Source: UBA668 sp043721915
GTDB lineage: Bacteria; Actinomycetota; Acidimicrobiia; Acidimicrobiales; Ilumatobacteraceae
DNA: 64,000 nucleotides
Reading direction: 5' to 3'
NCBI GenBank assembly: GCA_043721915.1
Contig: JAYSPV010000112.1
Coordinates: forward strand, 18,601 to 82,600
How positions within the stretch are numbered: position 1 is the stretch's first letter; every line of letters begins with the position of its first letter. Below the pieces are notes generated by a model. The model worked only from the letters and a program-made list of their open reading frames with translations, had not been told where the DNA came from and ran no database searches. Below are positions 1 through 8,484 of the stretch, piece after piece. The position numbers were made by a program, and so were the translations under genes.

Positions 1-789
1 CTTCAGCCCGAAGCCGTACTTGTGCGTGTCGGCGCTGATCGAGGTCACACCCGGCAGGCGGAAGTCCCAGGTGGGGACCGGGTAGCCGAGGTCCTGACCC
101 CACGCAAGGATGAACCCGCCCAGGCAACCGTCGACGTGCAGGTTGATCCCGCGCTCGAGCGCGAGTTCGGACAGCTCCGAGATCGGGTCGATCAGACCGT
201 GCGGGTAGGTACCGGCGGAACCGACCAACGCCACCGTGTTCTCGTCGATCAGCGACCGCACCGAATCCATGTCGGCGATGAACTCGTCCGTCACCGCGGC
301 CTTGCGCAGATCGATGCCGAAGTAGTGCCCACCCTTGTCGAGCGCAGGGTGCGCGGTGACCGGCATCACAACGTTCGGATTGGCGATTCCGCGCGCGCGA
401 CCCCACTCGCGGTAGACGAGCAGCGGGTTCATCAGGCTCTCGGTGCCGCCGCTGGTGAGCACACCGAAGGGGCCACCCTCCACCGCGCCCGGCGCATGCA
501 ACAGATCAGCGGTCATCGCGATGATCTCGCCCTCGAAGCGGGTGGCGCTGGGGTACATGTCGCGCTGCAGCACGTTGGCGTGGCTGTAGTGGCCGAACAC
601 CTCGTTGAGGAACTCGTAGTGCTCCTCGTCACCGCTGTAGATGCTGCCGCTGACCTTGCCCTCGTGGTAGGGCGAGTCCTCGATCTCGGCCATCGCCTCG
701 ATCTCGGCGAGCACGTCGGCTCGCGGACGACCCTGCTGAGGAAAGGCCCGGGTGACGGGAAAACGTTCGGCGTAGGGGTACAAGCCCAT
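1..789 (-). CDS. PLP-dependent decarboxylase/lyase (sphingosine-1-phosphate lyase or group II decarboxylase-like), C-terminus cut by window edge
   Basis: The visible 263 residues are the N-terminal part of a fold-type I PLP enzyme. The diagnostic site is SADTHKYG at the very end: K257 would carry the Schiff base, and the upstream HVDGCLGG (Asp to the pyridine nitrogen) and GGTESLM (phosphate binding) fit the family. Relatives decarboxylate amino acids or cleave sphingoid-base phosphates; the substrate cannot be chosen from this part. The ATG at 789 is preceded by AAGGAG at suitable spacing and lies 19 nt after the FGGY kinase stop, so the two probably share a transcript. About 150-200 residues are missing beyond position 1. 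Confidence 0.85.
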   Translation of the reverse strand, partial: MGLYPYAERFPVTRAFPQQGRPRADVLAEIEAMAEIEDSPYHEGKVSGSIYSGDEEHYEFLNEVFGHYSHANVLQRDMYPSATRFEGEIIAMTADLLHAPGAVEGGPFGVLTSGGTESLMNPLLVYREWGRARGIANPNVVMPVTAHPALDKGGHYFGIDLRKAAVTDEFIADMDSVRSLIDENTVALVGSAGTYPHGLIDPISELSELALERGINLHVDGCLGGFILAWGQDLGYPVPTWDFRLPGVTSISADTHKYGFGLK

Positions 790-808
790 GGTGGCTCCTT
801 GCGACAGA

Positions 809-2311
809 TCAGTGGGTTCGAGCGGAGAGTGCGGGGTGCAGCGCAGCGAGACGGGCAAGCGCACCGTCCATCCGTGAGCGGCTGGACGGGTCGGGCTCGT
901 GTACCTGCGCAGTGTGCAACAGCGACGGTACGTCGGAAAGGACGAGCATGCCGAGCGCTGCGAACGCAAGGAAGGCCGCACCGCGGGCATTCGTCGCGCG
1001 CGGTGCGGCCAGCCGATGCACCGGGCGGTCGGCCGCGTCGGCCAACAACTGCGCCCACAGCGGGCTCTGCGCGCCGCCACCACCGAAACGCAGGAACGAG
1101 AACTCGTTACCGACGAACGCCTCGACATGCGGCAGCAACCACGCGAGGTTGAGGGCAATGCCTTCCAGCGTGGCGCGCATCGCGTGCCGACGATCGTGCG
1201 TCAGACCGAGCCCGATGTACGCGCCACGCACGTCATCATTCGGTTGCGGTGCGTTGGAACCGATCAGCCACGGCAGGAACTGTGCGCCGTCGGCGTCCAC
1301 CGCGGCCGCATCGGCGAGCGCGGACTCGACGTCGGCGCCGTAACCGAACAGTTGGCGCGCCCATTCGAACGCCCGGCCACCGACGCCGTTCTCCGCCATC
1401 ACGTAGTACATCCCGTGCAACGGGCTGGGCACCGCCAGCAGGCCGGCACGGATGTTGCCACGCCCTTGCGCAACATCGTGCTGCGCGATGTGGCTGACCA
1501 TCACCGAGGTGGTGCCGATGATCACCGAGCCATCCGTGGGCCCGAGCGCACCCGTGCCGACTGCCGAGGTGATCGAATCGATGGTGCCGGCGACGACCGG
1601 CGTGCCCGCCGCAATCCCCAACTCGGCGGCCACCGCTGACGTGACGCCACCGACGACGCTGTTCATCGGCACCAGCGGCGCCAGCTTCGACGGGTCGAGC
1701 CGTGTGGCAGCAACCAGCACCGGGTCGTACTCGGTGGCGCCCCATGTGCGGTTGTCGCAGACCAGCTGGCCGAACACCGTCGACTGCGTGGCAGTGACTC
1801 GGCCGGTCAGCCGCGCCGTCAGGTAGTCCATCGGTTCCACCAGCGCGGCCGCGTTCGCGTATGCCGACGGGTGTCGGGTCTGCAACACGTGCGCGTGGGC
1901 GACGTTGTCGTGCCCGCTCGGTAGCGGCATCATCCCGTGTCGTTCGACGAACAGCGCGAACGAGTCGCGGTCGAGCAAGCTGCGGCTGTGTGCCGCAGCA
2001 CGGCTGTCCATCCACAGGATGCACGGCCCTGTCGGCATGCCATCGGCCGCGACGGGCACGGTGCTCATGTACTGGCTCGTCACGGCCACGGCCGCGATCG
2101 GCGGGGTCGGCCGCACCGCGGCGACGAGCTCCTGCGTCGCCGCCACGACAGCGGCCCACATCGCGTTCGGGTCCTGCTCGGCACCGCCATCGGGCAGCAG
2201 CTCAGTCGCAACCTCGGCGCTGCGCCACCCGAGCGTGCTGCCGTCCGAGCCGACGAGCGCGACCTTCGGGCCACCCGTACCGAGATCGATGGCCAGCACG
2301 TACTCCGTCAC
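809..2311 (-). CDS. FGGY-family carbohydrate kinase (xylulokinase-like)
   Basis: A 500-residue sugar kinase of normal length for the FGGY family, which phosphorylates pentoses or polyols with ATP in the cytosol. The N-terminal phosphate-binding loop (AIDLGTGGPKVAL, residues 7-19), the hinge region and the C-terminal adenosine motif (GGGAQSPLWAQLLADA) are present. The start is GTG at 2311, with CAATGT six bases upstream, matching the leaderless layout seen elsewhere here. It is followed by the PLP lyase gene on the same strand. Exact sugar unknown; xylulose is only the family default. Confidence 0.88.
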   Translation of the reverse strand: MTEYVLAIDLGTGGPKVALVGSDGSTLGWRSAEVATELLPDGGAEQDPNAMWAAVVAATQELVAAVRPTPPIAAVAVTSQYMSTVPVAADGMPTGPCILWMDSRAAAHSRSLLDRDSFALFVERHGMMPLPSGHDNVAHAHVLQTRHPSAYANAAALVEPMDYLTARLTGRVTATQSTVFGQLVCDNRTWGATEYDPVLVAATRLDPSKLAPLVPMNSVVGGVTSAVAAELGIAAGTPVVAGTIDSITSAVGTGALGPTDGSVIIGTTSVMVSHIAQHDVAQGRGNIRAGLLAVPSPLHGMYYVMAENGVGGRAFEWARQLFGYGADVESALADAAAVDADGAQFLPWLIGSNAPQPNDDVRGAYIGLGLTHDRRHAMRATLEGIALNLAWLLPHVEAFVGNEFSFLRFGGGGAQSPLWAQLLADAADRPVHRLAAPRATNARGAAFLAFAALGMLVLSDVPSLLHTAQVHEPDPSSRSRMDGALARLAALHPALSARTH

Positions 2312-2317
2312 GCAACC

Positions 2318-2323
2318 ACATTG
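2318..2323 (-). promoter_or_regulatory. Putative -10 element of leaderless promoter (CAATGT)
   Basis: CAATGT on the minus strand, six bases before the GTG of the FGGY kinase. It matches positions 2 and 6 (A, T) of the TAnnnT box used by neighbouring genes; the first base deviates. No ribosome-binding site lies between. Confidence 0.35.
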
Positions 2324-2386
2324 CCAGATGCGCCACCGCAGGGCACCGTGTCGCTCGAACCCCGAGGCGTGCTACACCTTGTCATC

Positions 2387-3316
2387 ATGACTCGCCAGAT
2401 GACGTCCCACGCCGACGTCGAGGCGCTCGCGCGCCAGGTTCCCGGTTGGGCCGATCAGCCGATCGAGGTCTCCCACCTGCACGGCGGGATCACCAACACG
2501 AACTTCGTGGCACGGGTGGACGGCCAGCCATTCGTCATCCGCATCCCTGGCGAGCGCACCGAGTTGCTGGGCATCGATCGCGCCAACGAGGCCGAAGCCG
2601 CAACCCGTGCTGCCCAGCTCGGCATCGGCCCGTCGGTCATCGGCGAACTGCCGGGGATCGGCACGCTGATCACCGCCCTCGTGCCCGGGCGCCATCTCGA
2701 ACCGGTGCCATTCACCAATCGCCTCGTTGAGGTCGTGGGCCTCCTGCACACGTTCCACAACAGCGGGCCACTGCGTGGGGCATTCCCCATCCACCGCGTC
2801 GTGGAATGGCACGCACGCGATGCGTCCTCCTACGGCGTGGTGCCGCCACCGTCGTACGGGATGCTGCATCAGCAGAGTCGCCGCATCGAGGCCGCGTTCG
2901 CGGTCAACCCTCTGCCGGCGGTGCCATGCCACAACGACCTGCTGCCCGGCAACGTGCTGTTCGACGAGGCCGGCGATCGAGTGTGGCTGCTCGACTTCGA
3001 GTACGCCGGCATGAACGACCGCTTCTTCGACCTCGGCAACCTCAGCGTCAACTGCGGCCTCGACAAGGCCGGAGACGAGACCTTGCTGCGCCTCTACTTC
3101 GGCGAGGTCACCGCGCCGCGCCTGGCCCGACTGGCGCTGATGAAGATGATGAGCGAGTTCCGTGAAGGCATGTGGGCCGTCGTGCAGCAGGCGATCAGCA
3201 CGCTCGACACCGACTTCGTGGCCTACGCACACGAGCGGTTGGGCAACTGCGAGCGCTTGGCCACGCAGCCTCAGTTCGAGCAGTGGCTCACGGACGCCGC
3301 CGGCCCGGTCGCCTGA
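2387..3316 (+). CDS. Choline/ethanolamine kinase-like phosphotransferase (APH fold)
   Basis: A 309-residue aminoglycoside-phosphotransferase-fold kinase. The catalytic loop CHNDLLPGNVLF (Brenner-type motif, around residues 184-195) and the metal-binding segment LLDFEYAGMND follow the choline kinase family pattern, and the N-lobe has HGGITNTNF as nucleotide-binding loop. The reading frame is open far upstream, but the ATG at 2387 is the first start giving the family N-terminus and does not overlap the divergent kinase gene. It would phosphorylate choline, ethanolamine or a related amino alcohol; the substrate is inferred from family only. Confidence 0.85.
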   Translation: MTRQMTSHADVEALARQVPGWADQPIEVSHLHGGITNTNFVARVDGQPFVIRIPGERTELLGIDRANEAEAATRAAQLGIGPSVIGELPGIGTLITALVPGRHLEPVPFTNRLVEVVGLLHTFHNSGPLRGAFPIHRVVEWHARDASSYGVVPPPSYGMLHQQSRRIEAAFAVNPLPAVPCHNDLLPGNVLFDEAGDRVWLLDFEYAGMNDRFFDLGNLSVNCGLDKAGDETLLRLYFGEVTAPRLARLALMKMMSEFREGMWAVVQQAISTLDTDFVAYAHERLGNCERLATQPQFEQWLTDAAGPVA

Positions 3317-3319
3317 ACC

Positions 3320-3736
3320 TCAGCCGACCCACGGGCCCATGCCCGTGACCCGGTTGATCGTGATGCGTGCGATGCGGCCCGCAGGAGGGTTGTCCATCGG
3401 CGGGAACTTCACATCGGGGCCGAGGAACATCGGGGCGAGGGCCTGCAACAGTTCGGGGGCGCCACCGGCTGTGATCCTCGCCGTGGCCGTGGAGGACGGC
3501 GTAATTGTCGAGTCCGATCTGGTTGGCGCCCGGCGCCTCGAAGGACACCGTCACCCGCGGGTCGCGCTGCATGTTGCGCATCTTCTGACCGTCGCCGAGG
3601 TGTGCCACCAGCACGTCGTCGCCGTCACGGCCGAGCCACACCACGGTGACCTGCGGCGAGCCATCGGGGTTGAGCGTGACGAGGTGACCATGCACCCCGT
3701 GTCGATGAGCGCTTTCAAGTCAGGATGCAGTTCCAT
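3320..3736 (-). pseudogene. PPOX-class (F420/FMN-binding split-barrel) protein with two compensating frameshifts
   Basis: Read from ATG 3736 to TGA 3320 the span is exactly 139 codons, but the PPOX-like protein is only recovered by switching frame twice. The start MELHPDLKALIDTG is in frame 1. After a G4 run near 3696-3699 one base seems missing, and the homologous segment (HLVTLNPDGSPQVTVVWLGR) continues in another frame. Near 3483-3490 one base seems extra, and the ending ARITAGGAPELLQALAP...GMGPWVG returns to frame 1. Relatives are about 130-140 residues and bind F420 or FMN. The promoter box is intact. Either two sequencing/assembly errors or a recently damaged gene; GTG 3695 would give only a chimeric product. 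Confidence 0.75.
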
Positions 3737-3742
3737 GCGCCA

Positions 3743-3748
3743 ACGGTA
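3743..3748 (-). promoter_or_regulatory. Putative -10 element of leaderless promoter (TACCGT)
   Basis: TACCGT on the minus strand with exactly six bases before ATG 3736 of the PPOX gene, and no ribosome-binding site between. Same geometry as the boxes before radA, clpC and others in the window. Confidence 0.5.
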
Positions 3749-3772
3749 TACGCCAGACCACCCACGCGGAAC

Positions 3773-3809
3773 GGGCCGGTCCCCGGCCACTCAGACAGGG
3801 AACCGGCCC
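3773..3809 (-). terminator. Possible hairpin terminator after the APC permease
   Basis: GGGCCGGT (3773-3780) pairs with ACCGGCCC (3802-3809), extendable with one bulge by CCC/GGG. It lies 26 bases after the permease stop on the minus strand and before the PPOX promoter. No U-tract follows, so it would be a GC-rich actinobacterial-type structure at best. Confidence 0.35.
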
Positions 3810-3834
3810 ACGCTTCAGCGCTGACGCTCGGCAG

Positions 3835-5511
3835 CTAGACCGCCCGGCCGTGCTCCACAGCGTCGAGCTCGCGCTCGATTGCACGGAGCTCTTCGGGTGT
3901 GCCCTGCACCTTCGGGCCAGTGAACCACTTCTTGCCACCGAACCTCCAGTACAGGCCAAAGGCAATGGCGGAGGTGATGATCAACGGCGCTGTGAAGTTG
4001 AAGTTGTTCTGGCGGAAGAACACTCCGTCGCCCGCGATGTCGTTCTTGTCGCCCCAGATCGGCCAGAACGGCCAGAACAGGGGGGCGAAAAACAGGACCG
4101 TGATGAGTGCGATCCAGACCAGCGCCGTCCAACCGACCAGCTTGTGCCTGCCCTTCAAGTTCCACGGACCCGTCTTGAATTCGGGATTTGTCAGCCGCAG
4201 GTAGATCGGAATCGCATAGGCGATGTACAAACCGATCACGCAGATGCCTGTCATCGCGAAGAAGGCCGTCGAGAACCTGCCGACTCCGCTGCCCTTGACG
4301 TACAGCGAAGTGGACCCGAGGAGCGCTGACAGACCAACGCCAAGCCACACCGAGTTCGTTGGCGTGCGTGTCTTCGGGTTGATCTTGTGCCAGATCTTCG
4401 ATCCGGGCAGTGCACCGTCGCGGCTGAATGCGTAGATCATTCGGCTGTTGGCAGTCACGGAGGCCATACCGCAGAAGAACTGGCCGATGATGCAGATGAA
4501 GATCAAGAGCTTGGCCAGTCCTGTGCCAACGGCGCCGGAGATCAGCCGGTTGGCGGCGTTGATCAGGAACGGGTCCTCCGCGGGCCCGAAGGCGATGCCG
4601 TCGTACCCACGACCCAGGCGATCGACGCCGCCCTTCTTGGGGAGCGCAGAGATCATCGACAAGTTGAGCACCAGGGCCGCGATCGCCGAGATATAGATCG
4701 ACCGCACAATTGCCTTCGGTGCCTCGGTGCGAGCACCGACGGTCTCCTCGCTGACGTGCGCCGAGGCGTCGAAACCAGTGATCGTGTACTGCGCCAGCAA
4801 CATTCCGAGGGCGAACAGGTACACGGTGATGAATACTCCTCCGGACCAGCCCGTCATCGAATAGCCGACGTTGTCGGCGCCATCGAATGCCGCCCCGATG
4901 CCACGGTTGTTGGTCGGCGCGATGAACAGCACGCCGGCGATGACCGCCACGCCGATCACATGCCACCAGACGCTGATGTCGCCGAGGACCTTGACCAGGT
5001 TGATGCTGAACGTGTTCAGCAAGCCGTGAGCCAGCAGCACCAGCAGGAAGATCAGGAAGATCCCGTTGACGGTCAGCCGGTACGAGTCGTCGAACATGCG
5101 GATGAAGTAGCCGATGAACACGGCCAACGCATAGTCGACGCTGGCGATGACGCCGATCTGCCCGAGCAGGTTGAACCAGCCGGTGAACCAAGCCCACCGC
5201 GCACCGTTCTTCTTGGCCAACTTGGCTGACCAGTAGTACAGGCCGCCGGCTGTGGGATAGGCGGAGCAAATCTCCGCCATCGCCATGCCGACCAGCAGTG
5301 CGAAGAAGCCGACGATGATCCAGCCGAGTGTGATCACTCGTGGACCACCGGTGACCATCCCGAGCCAGAATGCCGTCATGCCACCGGCGAGGATCGAGAT
5401 GATCGAGAAGCTGATCGCGAAGTTGCTGAACGTTGACATGCCGCGGTGCAGCTCTTGGGCGTAGCCCATCGAATGCAAATGGTCGCGGTCTTCATCCACA
5501 GTGTCTGCCAT
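3835..5511 (-). CDS. APC-superfamily amino acid/polyamine permease
   Basis: A 558-residue integral membrane transporter with about 12 hydrophobic segments, starting with the APC signature region (STFSNFAISFSIISILAG, near residue 30) and the conserved GGPRV and AEICSAYPTAGGLYYW segments of the GABA/choline-permease branch. The start is ATG 5511, chosen over an upstream in-frame GTG because AGGAGGGG lies just four bases ahead. It sits with an amidotransferase, an aldehyde dehydrogenase and two gamma-glutamyl hydrolases, which points to import of an amine, GABA or polyamine; substrate is inference. Confidence 0.88.
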   Translation of the reverse strand: MADTVDEDRDHLHSMGYAQELHRGMSTFSNFAISFSIISILAGGMTAFWLGMVTGGPRVITLGWIIVGFFALLVGMAMAEICSAYPTAGGLYYWSAKLAKKNGARWAWFTGWFNLLGQIGVIASVDYALAVFIGYFIRMFDDSYRLTVNGIFLIFLLVLLAHGLLNTFSINLVKVLGDISVWWHVIGVAVIAGVLFIAPTNNRGIGAAFDGADNVGYSMTGWSGGVFITVYLFALGMLLAQYTITGFDASAHVSEETVGARTEAPKAIVRSIYISAIAALVLNLSMISALPKKGGVDRLGRGYDGIAFGPAEDPFLINAANRLISGAVGTGLAKLLIFICIIGQFFCGMASVTANSRMIYAFSRDGALPGSKIWHKINPKTRTPTNSVWLGVGLSALLGSTSLYVKGSGVGRFSTAFFAMTGICVIGLYIAYAIPIYLRLTNPEFKTGPWNLKGRHKLVGWTALVWIALITVLFFAPLFWPFWPIWGDKNDIAGDGVFFRQNNFNFTAPLIITSAIAFGLYWRFGGKKWFTGPKVQGTPEELRAIERELDAVEHGRAV

Positions 5512-5580
5512 GGATCCCCTCCTTGTGTAGGCATCAGAGACTCTTCGAGCCGCCAATACCCCCACTCGCAGCCCGACGAG

Positions 5581-6282
5581 TTATGCGAGGTTTAGCACGT
5601 CGTGGAACTCGCTCGGAACGATGCTCTCGCAGAACCAGTCGACGATGCGGTCGGCGTTCTCCCTGCTGTCGCCGACCGATGCCTGCGTGGCGGCCATCAG
5701 CGCTTCCGCGCTGGAACCGATGCGGACGAGTTCGTCGGCGCCCAAGCCGGTGGTCCACCGACGCAGCATCGCCTCGTTGGCCTCCGGGTGGAACTGCGTA
5801 CAGAAGTTGCGGCCCAGCTTCCATGCCTGCGGGCCGACTGCGCTACGCGCCAGCTCGGTGGCGTGGCCGGGGACCGTGACCACGTCGTAGTGCCACTGCA
5901 TCCACGGGCCTTCGGCGATGGTCGTCGGGATGTCGGAGACGACATCCATCCAGCCGATCTCGGGCTCGCGAGCGCGCTCGACCGTGCCACCGAAGGCATG
6001 GGCCATCACCTGGTTGCCGAAGCAGATACCGAACACTGGCACTCCACGGCGGGCGGCCTCATGGAGGACTGCCACTTCGGCCGACACGCTGTGCGCGACC
6101 TCGGGCCAGTAGACGCTCCACTCGCTGCCGAGCAGCAGCACCAGCTCGTGACCGTCGAGCGACGGCCAGTCGCCGGGGTGCTCGCGGTGGCACTCGTCGA
6201 ACGCATAGCCGTGCGAGTGGAACCGCTCGCCGACGAAACCGGCATCGGCATCATTTGCATTGGCGATGAGCAAGGCGCGCAC
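5581..6282 (-). CDS. Class I glutamine amidotransferase-like protein
   Basis: A 233-residue single-domain class I glutamine amidotransferase fold. The nucleophile elbow is FGICFGNQ (Cys near residue 87) and the catalytic His-Glu pair is FHPE. It is a GMP-synthase-like amidotransferase without a synthetase domain; such stand-alone enzymes hydrolyse gamma-glutamyl bonds or supply ammonia. In this context (permease, aldehyde dehydrogenase, peptidase C26 pair) removal of gamma-glutamate from a modified amine is plausible. The start is GTG 6282, supported by a TACGGT box seven bases upstream. The stop is TAA at 5581. Confidence 0.82.
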   Translation of the reverse strand: MRALLIANANDADAGFVGERFHSHGYAFDECHREHPGDWPSLDGHELVLLLGSEWSVYWPEVAHSVSAEVAVLHEAARRGVPVFGICFGNQVMAHAFGGTVERAREPEIGWMDVVSDIPTTIAEGPWMQWHYDVVTVPGHATELARSAVGPQAWKLGRNFCTQFHPEANEAMLRRWTTGLGADELVRIGSSAEALMAATQASVGDSRENADRIVDWFCESIVPSEFHDVLNLA

Positions 6283-6289
6283 GGCACGT

Positions 6290-6295
6290 ACCGTA
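6290..6295 (-). promoter_or_regulatory. Putative -10 element of leaderless promoter (TACGGT)
   Basis: TACGGT on the minus strand, seven bases before GTG 6282 of the amidotransferase, in the short gap after the aldehyde dehydrogenase stop. It implies the amidotransferase can be transcribed on its own. Confidence 0.5.
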
Positions 6296-6333
6296 TCTCG
6301 TCGTTCGGCTGGAACGCCGTAGCGCGCTTCGGC

Positions 6334-7695
6334 TCAGCCGGTGGTGTCGATGAAGATGTTCTTCAGCTCGGTGTAGTGGCTGAGAACCGTCATCGAGTGC
6401 TCGCGACCCAGACCGCTCTGCTTGAAGCCACCGAACGGCGTCCAGTAGCGCACCGACGAGTTGGAGTTGACGCTGATCGTGCCGGCCTCCATCGCCCGCG
6501 ACACACGCAGCGCCTTGGCCCCGTCGCGGGTCCACACAGAACCCGACAGGCCGAACTCGCTGTCGTTGCAGAGGCGGATCGCGTCGGCTTCATCGTCGAA
6601 CGGGATGACCACCACGACCGGCCCGAAGATCTCCTCGCGCACGACGCGCGCATCGGGATCCGTGGGGGTGGCGATCATCGTCGGGTGCCAATAGCCGGGG
6701 CCGGCGGGCACGTCGCTGGTGAACACGGTGTCGAGCCCTTCGCTGAAACCGCGCACGGTGGCCAGGTGCTCCTTGGTGACCAGCGGGCCCATCGCACTGT
6801 CGGGCGACATCGGGTCGCCGATGGTGAACGCCTTCGTCGCCTCGACCAGCAGTCCGAGGAACCGATCGAACACCGAACGCTCCACCAGGATGCGGCTGCG
6901 CGCGCAGCAGTCCTGGCCGCTGTTGTCGAACACCGCGCCGGGCGCGGCTGCAGCCGCCTTCTCGAGATCGGCGTCCGCGAACACGATGTTGGCGCTCTTG
7001 CCGCCGAGCTCGAGCGTCACCCTCTTCACCTGCTCGGCGCACCCGGCCATGATCCGTTTGCCGACCTCGGTGCTGCCCGTGAACGACACCTTGCGCACGT
7101 CGGGATGGGTGACGAAGCGCCATCCGACGTTGCTGCCACTGCCGACGACCACGTTGATGACACCCTCGGGGATGCCGGCCTCCAGCGCTAACTCACCGAG
7201 TCGCACGCTCGTGTGCGGGGTGATCTCGGCGGGCTTGAGCACGGCGGTGTTGCCGGCAGCGATGGCCGGGCCGAGCTTCCACCCGGCCATCATCATCGGG
7301 AAGTTCCACGGAGCGATCAGGCCGACCACACCCAACGGCTCGGGGAAGGTGAGGTTCACGCCGTTGGGCACCGGCAGCGTGGCGCCACCGAACTTCTCGA
7401 TCCCACCCGCGAAGTAGTGCATCACGTTGGACGCGTTGTTGGCACACCACACGCTGTTGCCGATGGTCATCCCCATGTTGCGGGTCTCCATCTCGCCCAG
7501 CTCCTGCGCATGGTCGGCGATCACGTCGGCGTAGCGCCGCATCAGGCGCGCCCGGTCGGCAGGGCTGATCGCACGCCAGACGGGGCCGGCGGCCTTCGCT
7601 GTGGCGATTGCGGCGTCGGTCTCCTCCACCGTCGCCGACGGCAGGTTGGAGATCGCTTCTTCGGTGGTCGGGTTGTACAGGGTCACGTTCGGCAC
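6334..7695 (-). CDS. NAD(P)-dependent aldehyde dehydrogenase
   Basis: A 453-residue ALDH-superfamily enzyme. It shows the Rossmann-side motifs PWNFP and FTGSTEVGKRI, the general base in LELGGKSA (Glu), and the catalytic cysteine in NSGQDCCARSR. The last third contains EEIFGPV and the oligomerisation tail. The start was set at GTG 7695 (protein begins VPNVTLYNPTTEEA), because an upstream ATG at 7743 would overlap the start of the divergent hydrolase and a TACCCT box lies eight bases before 7695. It probably oxidises the amino-aldehyde produced from an amine substrate; which one is not determinable. Confidence 0.92.
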   Translation of the reverse strand: MPNVTLYNPTTEEAISNLPSATVEETDAAIATAKAAGPVWRAISPADRARLMRRYADVIADHAQELGEMETRNMGMTIGNSVWCANNASNVMHYFAGGIEKFGGATLPVPNGVNLTFPEPLGVVGLIAPWNFPMMMAGWKLGPAIAAGNTAVLKPAEITPHTSVRLGELALEAGIPEGVINVVVGSGSNVGWRFVTHPDVRKVSFTGSTEVGKRIMAGCAEQVKRVTLELGGKSANIVFADADLEKAAAAAPGAVFDNSGQDCCARSRILVERSVFDRFLGLLVEATKAFTIGDPMSPDSAMGPLVTKEHLATVRGFSEGLDTVFTSDVPAGPGYWHPTMIATPTDPDARVVREEIFGPVVVVIPFDDEADAIRLCNDSEFGLSGSVWTRDGAKALRVSRAMEAGTISVNSNSSVRYWTPFGGFKQSGLGREHSMTVLSHYTELKNIFIDTTG

Positions 7696-7703
7696 AGCAT
7701 CCG

Positions 7704-7709
7704 AGGGTA
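7704..7709 (-). promoter_or_regulatory. Putative -10 element of aldehyde dehydrogenase promoter (TACCCT)
   Basis: TACCCT on the minus strand, eight bases before GTG 7695. It faces the opposite promoter of the divergent hydrolase; the two start codons are only 46 bases apart, so the -35 of each must overlap the -10 of the other. Confidence 0.45.
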
Positions 7710-7729
7710 GTCCTCCACCGCTCGTGCGC

Positions 7730-7735
7730 CAGACT
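7730..7735 (+). promoter_or_regulatory. Putative -10 element of leaderless promoter (CAGACT)
   Basis: CAGACT with six bases before ATG 7742. Fits the A2/T6 positions of the window's -10 box, but with C at the first base. It overlaps the expected -35 region of the divergent aldehyde dehydrogenase promoter. Confidence 0.35.
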
Positions 7736-7741
7736 GGTGCC

Positions 7742-8464
7742 ATGAGTCAGCCGCCTCCCCTCATCGCCCTCTGTGCGCGGGTGCTCACCTTCTCCGACGA
7801 GGGCAAGCGCGATGCCTACAGCAGCAGCCAGCCCTACTCACGTGCCGTCGCTCGCGCCGGCGGCGTACCCGTGCTGGTGCCCCCGATCAAGGAGCTGACC
7901 GAGAACGCGCTCACCGTGCTGCAGCACTTCGACGGTGTGTTGCTGCCTGGTGGCGGCGACGTCGATCCCCGTCGCTACGGCCAGGAGCCCACCGACGACA
8001 GCCTGTACGGAATCGCCGAGTTGCACGACGACCTCGACATCGCCGTGTGCCTCGCCGCGATCGAGTTGGATCTGCCGATGCTCGCGCTGTGCCGCGGCAT
8101 GCAGGTGCTCAACGTCGCACTCGGCGGGACGCTGCAGCAGGACATCGGCACCAGCGATCATTGGATGCGCGAACACACCGTGGACCTCACGCCGGGTTGC
8201 AAGATTGCCCAAGCGTGCGGCACCGAACACCTCGAGCACTGCCACTCCGTACACCACCAGGGCATCGACCGATTGGCCAACCCACTGGTCGCGTGCGGCT
8301 GGGCCACCGACGGCCAGCTGGAAGCCGTCGAGTTGCCGACGGCGACGTGGATCGTCGGCGCGCAATGGCACCCGGAGGACACGGCCTCGCGAGCGCCACA
8401 TCAGCAAGCGCTCTACGACGAACTGATTCGCCGCGCCGCAGCCGGCGCCGTCGCGCTCGTCTGA
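7742..8464 (+). CDS. Gamma-glutamyl-gamma-aminobutyrate hydrolase family protein (peptidase C26), copy 1
   Basis: A 240-residue peptidase C26 enzyme (PuuD/GATase1-like). The nucleophile is in LALCRGMQVLNV (Cys about residue 118), the His-Glu pair in AQWHPED, and the oxyanion region LLPGGGDVDPRRYGQEP is typical. The family cleaves gamma-glutamyl linkages, as in gamma-glutamyl-GABA. The start ATG 7742 gives the normal N-terminus; the frame is open upstream only through the divergent gene. A second, clearly related copy follows 20 bases later, suggesting tandem duplication and co-transcription. Confidence 0.9.
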   Translation: MSQPPPLIALCARVLTFSDEGKRDAYSSSQPYSRAVARAGGVPVLVPPIKELTENALTVLQHFDGVLLPGGGDVDPRRYGQEPTDDSLYGIAELHDDLDIAVCLAAIELDLPMLALCRGMQVLNVALGGTLQQDIGTSDHWMREHTVDLTPGCKIAQACGTEHLEHCHSVHHQGIDRLANPLVACGWATDGQLEAVELPTATWIVGAQWHPEDTASRAPHQQALYDELIRRAAAGAVALV

Positions 8465-8472
8465 CCCGTGCT

Positions 8473-8478
8473 TATGCT
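8473..8478 (+). promoter_or_regulatory. Putative -10 element of leaderless promoter (TATGCT)
   Basis: TATGCT with exactly six bases before GTG 8485, located in the 20-bp gap between the two C26 hydrolase genes. This would let the second copy be transcribed separately. Confidence 0.5.
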
Positions 8479-8484
8479 GCACGG

